Origin: Minisyncoccota bacterium
GTDB taxonomy: Bacteria > Patescibacteriota > Minisyncoccia > Minisyncoccales > CG1-02-41-26
Assembly: GCA_028712605.1 (NCBI GenBank)
Contig: JAQTPV010000003.1
Coordinates: forward strand, 1-35,551
Length of the DNA stretch: 35,551 nt
Direction: 5' to 3'
The position numbers were made by a program, and so were the translations under genes. The number at the start of each line of letters is the position of its first letter. The first letter of the stretch is position 1. The notes under the pieces are model-generated. The model made no database searches. It was not told the DNA's origin and was given only the letters and a program-made list of their open reading frames with translations. This document shows positions 1 to 6,345 of the stretch, in pieces.

Positions 1-1814
1 TCTTGCACCACACCACCCACATTGGCAGCCTTAAGGGCTGGGGCATCATTGGTGCCCTCTCCTATAAAACCAACCTCGTACTTTTTCTGCAATGATTTGA
101 TAATCTTATACTTAGTTTGCGGCGCAATCCTAGCGAACACCGAAAAATCACAGCAGGTCTTATCAAAATCAGCCTCAGCTAAGGCGTCTAACTTTTCACC
201 CAAAATTACGTGCGAAACATCACTAATCAAACCAACATTGCGCGCTACGTCCCCCGCCACCTCCTGACTGTCTCCTGTGATAATTTTTACCTGAATACCT
301 AGTTTTTTAGCTAGCTTAATAGCCGCATGAGCCGTATCTTTTAAGGGGTCGACAAAAGCCAGATAGCCCAAAAATGTCATGTCCTTTTCATCTTGTTCGC
401 TGAAATTGGAACCATTAAATGGCTTATAGGCCACAGCTAAAATCCTCTTGCCCATAAGGCCCCGTTCTTTAATTTCTTCTTTTAGGCTTTCTGGGCTTTG
501 CCCATCTGGAAAAGTTGAGCAAAACCGCAAAACAGATTCAGGCGCTCCCTTCATAATGACAATTCTTTCCTTAGTGCTTTCAACTAGAACACTATTTCTC
601 ATTCTCACTGAGTCAAACGGCACTTCAGTAATTATTTTATAATTATTCAACTGCTCTTTGGTAAAAGTTGTAGCTGCGTTGAATAGAGCGCTATCAAAGG
701 AACTAATGACAGCATCGGTCTGTTCCCCAATATAATTGGAAGATAAAAGACCGAATAAAACACAGGTTTCCGTTTCTGGTGAATAGATTGCATCCAAAGT
801 AAGCTTATTCTGCGTTAGGGTGCCCGTCTTATCAGCACACAGAACCTCAATGTTGCCCAAATCCTCAATAGCAGTTAAGCGTCGGGCTACCACTTTTTCA
901 CGGGCCATTTTCAAGGCACCACTAGATAAAGCAAAGGTAGCCACTACAGGCAAGGCTTCAGGTAAAATACTCACCACTAAGGCAACGCAAAAAATTAAAA
1001 AGTCTGAAAAATCTTCAGTGCCACGCAAGATCAAATTAGCAATGAAAACAAACAGAATGGCGGCCGCCACTATTTTCATCATTAACTTACTAGCAAAAAG
1101 TAATTCTTTCCCATAAGCGCTTACTCTGTGAATGCCAGCCATCATTTTAGTAATCTCACCCACGGTTGTTTCTGGCCCCGTGGCTAAAGCCACCGCCTTA
1201 GCCCTGCCCGCCACTACCGCCGTACCACTAAAAAGAATGTTTTGGGCTTTAAAAATTTCTTGAGTGGCTTCAGGTAATGCCTCGCAACCCTTAACCACTG
1301 GCTGCGATTCACCAGTTAAAACTGATTCGTCAACCAAAAAACCTTGCCCCTTAACCAGCCGCGAGTCAACGGGAATAATATTGCCAGCTTCCAAGAATAG
1401 GATATCGCCGGGCACTAATAATTTTTTTTCAACCATCACTTCTCCTCCGCTCCTGACAACCTTAACCTTAGAAGTAATAAACTTTTTCAATAAAGTAATG
1501 GCTTTTTCAGACCGATATTCCTGGAAAAATCCAACTGCCACATTAACCAAGATAAAAGCTAAAATCACATAGCCATCAACGATCTCGCCTACCAAAAAGG
1601 CTAAGAATCCAGCACCAAACAATAAATAAAAAAAGGGCGATTTTAACTGCCGTCCTAAAATTTCTAACCAATGTGCTCGTTTTTCTTTAATTTCATTGTA
1701 ACCAAACTTTTCCAAGCGCCTCGCTGCCTCCTGAACGCTTAAGCCCTGCTCGCTAGTCGCGAGCAGGCTTAAAACCTCTTTGGCTTCTTTATTTGTATAC
1801 TGACTAAAATCCAT
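1..1814 (-). CDS. P-type cation-transporting ATPase (partial, C-terminus beyond window edge)
   Basis: Minus-strand reading frame open to the window edge (absent from the ORF track because it is truncated). Translation starts MDFSQYTNKEAKEVLSLLATSEQGLSVQEAARRLEKFGYNEI, contains the phosphorylation motif DKTGTLTQNK and a hinge motif GEGTNDAPALKAANVG. Confidence 0.93.
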   Translation of the reverse strand, partial: MDFSQYTNKEAKEVLSLLATSEQGLSVQEAARRLEKFGYNEIKEKRAHWLEILGRQLKSPFFYLLFGAGFLAFLVGEIVDGYVILAFILVNVAVGFFQEYRSEKAITLLKKFITSKVKVVRSGGEVMVEKKLLVPGDILFLEAGNIIPVDSRLVKGQGFLVDESVLTGESQPVVKGCEALPEATQEIFKAQNILFSGTAVVAGRAKAVALATGPETTVGEITKMMAGIHRVSAYGKELLFASKLMMKIVAAAILFVFIANLILRGTEDFSDFLIFCVALVVSILPEALPVVATFALSSGALKMAREKVVARRLTAIEDLGNIEVLCADKTGTLTQNKLTLDAIYSPETETCVLFGLLSSNYIGEQTDAVISSFDSALFNAATTFTKEQLNNYKIITEVPFDSVRMRNSVLVESTKERIVIMKGAPESVLRFCSTFPDGQSPESLKEEIKERGLMGKRILAVAYKPFNGSNFSEQDEKDMTFLGYLAFVDPLKDTAHAAIKLAKKLGIQVKIITGDSQEVAGDVARNVGLISDVSHVILGEKLDALAEADFDKTCCDFSVFARIAPQTKYKIIKSLQKKYEVGFIGEGTNDAPALKAANVGGVVQ

Positions 1815-1816
1815 AG

Positions 1817-2953
1817 TTAAAACCGAACGAAGTTATTAATAATTCCAGCAACCGAGCCACCCGCCAATATAATAATCACAAAATAAATTAAAAATCGAGG
1901 GTGCTTCAAAGAGTATTCCGGGATCCTGTCGCCTGCCTGCTTTGCCTTTTGATATAAAAGACTGATGGCTACGCCTTCAGCTAACCCCACAAAAGTACCC
2001 ACGATGCTCACCACAGGAATAAACCTGTTAAAACCCACTAAGAACAGCCCCAACGGCACTAAAACTGAGAGTAAAAAAGCGATGGGCGCTGGAAAGCGGC
2101 AGTCATAATGAAAAATATATTTTAGATAATTAGCCGAAACAACAAAAGAAGTAGCCACTGTTAAAAGCCCTAAAAGCCCGCCCAGTAAAATTACGTGGCC
2201 ACCCAAAAATGGTGCTAGACTTTCAAAAACTTTATCTGTCATTGAAGACCCTGCTACGCCCACTGTCAAAAAACCAAATAATAAATACACAAAGACACAA
2301 ACTAAAGAAGCAATAATCACCACCCTCTTGAGGTGGCCTTTTTTTTCTAAAATTTCCAAAAGCCCAGGTACCGTACTCCAGCCAACAAGACTAAAGAGAA
2401 AAACGCCAAAAGGTAAAAACAGATAATGAGAGTCAAAAAGTTTATAATGGCTTATATCTATCTTGGGCCAGCAGAAAGCAACGATAAGCCCAAAAATAGC
2501 GAACATTGCTAAGCTCATCACCAGCTCTAGCTTAGCAATTGATTTCGTGCCCCAAAACACAAAGAGCGAAAGAAAGGTCCAAAACAGCACAGCCCCTTGT
2601 TGGGCCGTCAAAAAAGAGGGGAAAATGGTTTTTATAAATTCGCCGGCCAAAATAACATAGACCAGAAGGGTGCCAACGGTGCCAAAAATGGTAGCGATTA
2701 AAATGAAAAATTTAGCTCCGCGCCCAAAATATTTTTTAGCATAACCAGTAAGCTGGTGCGGTCCATTAGTGCGCAAAACAACTTCGCCATAGAATAAATG
2801 CAAGAACAAAACAACGGTCCCTAGTAAAATTAAATAAAAAAGCGAAATTAAAACTCCGCTTCGAGAAACAACGTATGGAATAGCGAAAACGCCAGCGCCG
2901 ATAATAGTTCCTATCAGGCTGGCTGAAGCCAAAATAGGTTTACTTATCTTCAT
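1817..2953 (-). CDS. Aromatic/HAAAP-type amino-acid permease-like membrane protein
   Basis: ORF 1817..2995; likely start is the internal Met MKISKPILASASLIGTIIGAGVFAIPY (conserved GTIIGAGVFAIPY N-terminal helix); about 11 hydrophobic segments. Confidence 0.8.
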   Translation of the reverse strand: MKISKPILASASLIGTIIGAGVFAIPYVVSRSGVLISLFYLILLGTVVLFLHLFYGEVVLRTNGPHQLTGYAKKYFGRGAKFFILIATIFGTVGTLLVYVILAGEFIKTIFPSFLTAQQGAVLFWTFLSLFVFWGTKSIAKLELVMSLAMFAIFGLIVAFCWPKIDISHYKLFDSHYLFLPFGVFLFSLVGWSTVPGLLEILEKKGHLKRVVIIASLVCVFVYLLFGFLTVGVAGSSMTDKVFESLAPFLGGHVILLGGLLGLLTVATSFVVSANYLKYIFHYDCRFPAPIAFLLSVLVPLGLFLVGFNRFIPVVSIVGTFVGLAEGVAISLLYQKAKQAGDRIPEYSLKHPRFLIYFVIIILAGGSVAGIINNFVRF

Positions 2954-3380
2954 AGTCAGCCTCTTGACCAAATAACTTAATTTCCAACCAATCAAAACCA
3001 GAAAGGATCAGAAGTACTAAAAAAGTAGCGAAAACCGTTAGGCTATAAAACCCCATACCAACCCCGATACCAACAGCAGCCGTAGCCCATAAAGCGGCCG
3101 CCGTGGTTAGCCCCTCAATCTGCCCCTTATGCTGTAAGATAATCCCGGAGCCCAAAAAGCCAATACCGATAGCCACTGCCTGGACAACTCCAATAGCTGC
3201 TGGAGCGTTCAGGGCCTCCATAAAATCAATATCAATAATAGCAAACAAACAACAGCCTAAACTAACCAAAGCGAAAGTACGAAGCCCCGCTTCTTTTTTT
3301 CGGCTTTTCCGCTCTAAACCGATTAAGGCTCCCAACAAGCCAGCTAGCAAAATTTGCAAAAAAGGCTCAAAGCCAAACAT
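2940..3380 (-). CDS. MgtC/SapB family membrane protein
   Basis: 146 aa; LLAGLLGALIGLERKSRKKEAGLRTFALVSLGCCLF and GIGFLGSGIILQ..GLTTAAALWATAAVGIGVGMGFY are characteristic of MgtC/SapB. Confidence 0.92.
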   Translation of the reverse strand: MFGFEPFLQILLAGLLGALIGLERKSRKKEAGLRTFALVSLGCCLFAIIDIDFMEALNAPAAIGVVQAVAIGIGFLGSGIILQHKGQIEGLTTAAALWATAAVGIGVGMGFYSLTVFATFLVLLILSGFDWLEIKLFGQEADYEDK

Positions 3381-3381
3381 A

Positions 3382-3771
3382 TCAAACCTTATAGACCCTA
3401 TACCCTTCTCTAACTACTTCTTTAACCTTTAGGCCAACCTCCTGCCCTCTCCCAGCCTTAATAATCTTTTTATGATCAAACTCCATGGATTTAACCTGTT
3501 GCTTGAAATCAGTCTTTTCCCCCCCCTCAATCTTGATAGTATCGCCAACTTTAATCGTGTCTCCAAACTTAATAACCGCCACGCTGATTTTATCAAAATA
3601 ATGCACCACCTTACCAACCTCTTTTAATTTTTCTTTCATCTTAACTGGGGCAACCTTTTTGTCTACATTTTGTTTAGCGCCCTTTTTTGGCTTGGTGCTA
3701 GCGGTTTTCTTGACCGCCTTTTTAGCTGTTGTTTTGGCAACTTTTTTTGTTGCTTTTTTTGGGGCAGTCAT
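3382..3771 (-). CDS. EF-Tu domain-2-like beta-barrel protein with Lys/Ala-rich N-terminal tail
   Basis: KEVGKVVHYFDKISVAVIKFGDTIKVGDTIKIEGGEKTDFKQQVKSMEFDHKKIIKAGRGQEVGLKVKEVVREGYRVYKV resembles a stand-alone translation-factor domain 2; preceded by an about 40-aa KKATKKVAKTTAKKAVKK tail. Confidence 0.7.
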   Translation of the reverse strand: MTAPKKATKKVAKTTAKKAVKKTASTKPKKGAKQNVDKKVAPVKMKEKLKEVGKVVHYFDKISVAVIKFGDTIKVGDTIKIEGGEKTDFKQQVKSMEFDHKKIIKAGRGQEVGLKVKEVVREGYRVYKV

Positions 3772-3782
3772 ATTTTTTTACT

Positions 3783-4412
3783 TTACAAAACCGATTTACT
3801 GCGAGCAGTTTTTCTCTGCTCGTCGGTAATGGCTTTGATAAGTTTATCTACTAATTTTTGAGGGTCAGTATCATATACTATCTTGGTTTTAGGCCGATAG
3901 CCTTTAGCCAACACCGGCTCAATTAAATCAGCTGTGCCTCCAGAACCCTGCATCACTCCAACTGGCGTTCTGGTTTCAAAAGCAATAGTAAACTCATTTA
4001 AAGTACCCGTTCGGCCACAAACAATGATCACGCCATCCGCCGCCTTGGTTAAAATCAAATTGCGACCCACGTAATCAAAGCCAGTGTAAACAATCAAATC
4101 AAAATAATCAGTGGGTAGTTTATACCTCTTAACGTGTTCATCTTTACTGCCAGCTGGAGAAAAACCGATACTCACTCCACCCGCCTCTTTGGCGCCCTTG
4201 GCTGCATAGTAAGGAACGCCCGTAGTGGCGCCAGTTAACAAAATACAGCCCCTCTCCACTATGGCCTTACCTAAAGTCTCGCCTAAGTCTTTGATGTTGG
4301 GCGAACAACACGATAGCTCAGCTGCTCCAGACACGCAAATCTTATAACGATGCTCACCTAACCAATCCTTGGGATTTTCCACTTTTTTGCTTTTTGTTTT
4401 TTTCATCACCAT
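3783..4412 (-). CDS. LOG/SLOG-family (TIGR00725-like) Rossmann protein
   Basis: ICVSGAAE...LGKAIVERGCILLTGATTGVPYYAAKGAKEAGG..IGFSPA...GRNLILTKAADGVIIVCGRTGTLNEFTIAFE: LOG-like nucleotide-binding fold. Confidence 0.75.
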   Translation of the reverse strand: MVMKKTKSKKVENPKDWLGEHRYKICVSGAAELSCCSPNIKDLGETLGKAIVERGCILLTGATTGVPYYAAKGAKEAGGVSIGFSPAGSKDEHVKRYKLPTDYFDLIVYTGFDYVGRNLILTKAADGVIIVCGRTGTLNEFTIAFETRTPVGVMQGSGGTADLIEPVLAKGYRPKTKIVYDTDPQKLVDKLIKAITDEQRKTARSKSVL

Positions 4413-4497
4413 ACATTTATCTATAAATTTTACTTCTGCGTTTAATAATTATACCACAAACACCTCTCCAACGAAAAGCGCAGGCTCCTGAAGCGGC

Positions 4498-5319
4498 TTA
4501 CTTTTCATTGGTTGCAAGATTCGCTAATACATAGACTTCGTCCTGACCTCTTAAGTGTTGCCTTATACCAACGACCTTCTCGTCCCTAATCTCAATTCTA
4601 CTAAAACCTTTTTCCTCACCAATAACCCTGCCTGTACGCTTATCCAAAAGATGTTCAATGTTGAAATAGCCCCTTTTCCCTATTACCAAGCCGTCTCTAA
4701 CAATAATTTGATCAAACCAATCGGAAATTATTTGTTTAGTATCGGGGCTTAAAAGATATTCTTTAGCCATGAGGCCCCCAGTTGTCCCTATAAATAAACC
4801 GTCTCGTTCTATAACCCTTATGCTTTGGTCAACTCCCTTTTCTACCCCCACTACTCCCTTGCTGGCTTGAGATGCCTTCTTTCGCTCCAACTCCTCTCTG
4901 ATTCCTTCAGCATCATCTACTGCCTTTTGCCATAATTTATTAGCCCGAGCTCTTATAGCCTTCTGCTCCTTGCCTTCCTCCAATTTCGCCTTCTGACCCT
5001 CGTCGTCCGGCTCAATTGTATCAGAAGACGTCTGCTCGCTTCCCCGCGCCCAACCAACCCCCAAATCATCTAGAGGCAACCCCGCATCGTATATTGCTCT
5101 TCTATCAGAATCGCTTAAAACTTCGTAAGCCTCATTAGCTCTTTTGAACTCCTCTTCATCACCCCCCTTATCCGGGTGAGTCTCTTTTGCTAGTCCCCAA
5201 AAAGCTCTCTTAATCTCGTCTACGGTTGCTGTTCGTTCAATTCCCAAAACATCATAATGAGTCTTCTCCGAGGAAAGCCCTTTCTCAAAATTGTAATTAA
5301 TTTTTTTCTCTCCCAGCAT
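4498..5319 (-). CDS. J-domain protein with C-terminal internal repeats
   Basis: THYDVLGIERTATVDEIKRAFWGLAKETHPDKGGDEEEFKRANEAYEVLSDSDRRAIYDAG is a J-domain with HPD; C-terminal repeated motif RDGLxIGxxGx...EyLLd..T..vI. Confidence 0.85.
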   Translation of the reverse strand: MLGEKKINYNFEKGLSSEKTHYDVLGIERTATVDEIKRAFWGLAKETHPDKGGDEEEFKRANEAYEVLSDSDRRAIYDAGLPLDDLGVGWARGSEQTSSDTIEPDDEGQKAKLEEGKEQKAIRARANKLWQKAVDDAEGIREELERKKASQASKGVVGVEKGVDQSIRVIERDGLFIGTTGGLMAKEYLLSPDTKQIISDWFDQIIVRDGLVIGKRGYFNIEHLLDKRTGRVIGEEKGFSRIEIRDEKVVGIRQHLRGQDEVYVLANLATNEK

Positions 5320-5410
5320 AATATTTTTTACTTCCTACGCCCGCTTACTGAAAAATGCGTAGAGCCTATCACTCTAATCATATTATAGTAAACTTCAACC
5401 TAAACAAAAA

Positions 5411-5443
5411 GTATGCCTCTTGACCGAAAGAGCCAAAAGGCAT
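5411..5443 (-). terminator. Putative intrinsic terminator (minus strand)
   Basis: Minus strand: ATGCCTTTTGGC-TCTTTCG-GTCAAGAGGCAT followed by ACTTTTTGTTT; a 12-bp stem with two G-U pairs that only fold fully on the minus strand. Confidence 0.7.
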
Positions 5444-5459
5444 GCCAACCTTACCAAAA

Positions 5460-5522
5460 CTAACAACTCTGCGCCAGTATTGGTAAGGCTATAATTAGGA
5501 TCACTAACAATATTCTCAGCAT
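5460..5522 (-). CDS. Candidate 20-aa hydrophobic small protein MLRILLVILIIALPILAQSC
   Basis: Minus strand GAGGAGGTGTTGTTT-ATG: strong Shine-Dalgarno at good spacing; hydrophobic 20 codons ending TGT TAG; sits between two hairpins. Too short for the ORF track. Confidence 0.45.
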   Translation of the reverse strand: MLRILLVILIIALPILAQSC

Positions 5523-5548
5523 AAACAACACCTCCTCGTTATTAAATT

Positions 5549-5569
5549 TTCTGCAGCCAAACTGCAGAA
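5549..5569 (-). terminator. Hairpin downstream of tRNA-Arg, putative terminator
   Basis: TTCTGCAG-CCAAA-CTGCAGAA perfect 8-bp stem; on the minus strand followed by AATTTAATAA. Confidence 0.55.
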
Positions 5570-5575
5570 TTGCAA

Positions 5576-5648
5576 TGCTCCTAATAGGGCTCGAACCTAT
5601 ATCAGCGGCTCCGGAGGCCACCGTTTTGTCCAATTAAACTATAGGAGC
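5576..5648 (-). tRNA. tRNA-Arg(CCG)
   Basis: Minus strand folds by hand: GCTCCTA TA GTTT-AATTGGACA-AAAC G GTGGC-CTCCGGA-GCCGC TGAT ATAGG-TTCGAAC-CCTAT TAGGAGC A; complete cloverleaf with anticodon CCG, 3' CCA not encoded. Confidence 0.93.
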
Positions 5649-6345
5649 TAGGCTTTTTGACTATCAAATAAAGATTCTGTCGGTTGCCTTTTTCGTTTTT
5701 AATAACGCCTGCCTTGATAACTTGCCAACCAGTTTTTTGGGCTAAATTAACCAATTCTTTTTCAAAAAAACAATGATAATATCTCTCTCCCGTTGCCTTA
5801 CCAAACCAAGGCTCAATGATATCTCTAAAATCTAACTTAGATAAACCAAAAATCTTTTTCAAAAAAAATTTCCAAAAAATCTGCTGCTCTTCCTTGTCTT
5901 TGGGCTGCCAAACGGTTAGAATGAAAAATCCGCCTAGCTTAAGCACCCTTTTAGCTTCTTGCATAAATTGCTCCCTCATCTCTGCAGAAGGGATATGATG
6001 CAAAACAGCAATAGAATAGATTATGTCAAAGTAATTATCCTGAAACGGCAAGCTTAGGGCGTCAGCCACTTGGAAATTATCGTTGGGGTATCTTTTTTGA
6101 GCAATCTCAACCAGTTTATCAGAGATATCAGTACCAAAATACTGCCCGCCCTTTTCTTTAATAACCCCCAAGCACCGGCCATTGCCGCACCCTAAATCCA
6201 AGACCCTATCGCCTTCCCTAATACAATCAAAAAACTGCCTTGCTTCTGGCCAGAGGATTTGACGAGTGCTGGAGAACTCTTCAGCAATAGCATTATAATT
6301 ATCTTTAACCTTATTCAATAAATGTTGTGCGTATTTTTTATCCAT
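5602..6345 (-). CDS. Class I SAM-dependent methyltransferase, Trm9/ALKBH8-like
   Basis: Start taken at MDKKYAQHLLNKVKDNYNAIAEEFSSTRQILWPEARQFF (ORF 5602..6393). Motif I VLDLGCGNGRCLG; IYSIAVLHHI; the YNxIAxxFSxTRxxxWP...CGNGxxLG pattern resembles the Trm9 family. The 3' end lies inside the tRNA-Arg gene. Confidence 0.85.
   Translation of the reverse strand: MDKKYAQHLLNKVKDNYNAIAEEFSSTRQILWPEARQFFDCIREGDRVLDLGCGNGRCLGVIKEKGGQYFGTDISDKLVEIAQKRYPNDNFQVADALSLPFQDNYFDIIYSIAVLHHIPSAEMREQFMQEAKRVLKLGGFFILTVWQPKDKEEQQIFWKFFLKKIFGLSKLDFRDIIEPWFGKATGERYYHCFFEKELVNLAQKTGWQVIKAGVIKNEKGNRQNLYLIVKKPSSYSLIGQNGGLRSR

Noticed and set aside
22-1572. Plus-strand ORFs of 64-102 aa in the ORF track (22..267, 448..642, 820..1116, 1264..1572)
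   Set aside because: They are antisense to the clear P-type ATPase frame and have no recognisable protein character.
5602-5648. UGA recoding (Gracilibacteria-type genetic code) as an explanation for the overlap
   Set aside because: Other well-supported genes (for example the LDT fusion) also end naturally in TGA, and conserved ORFs contain no internal TGA, so the code appears standard.
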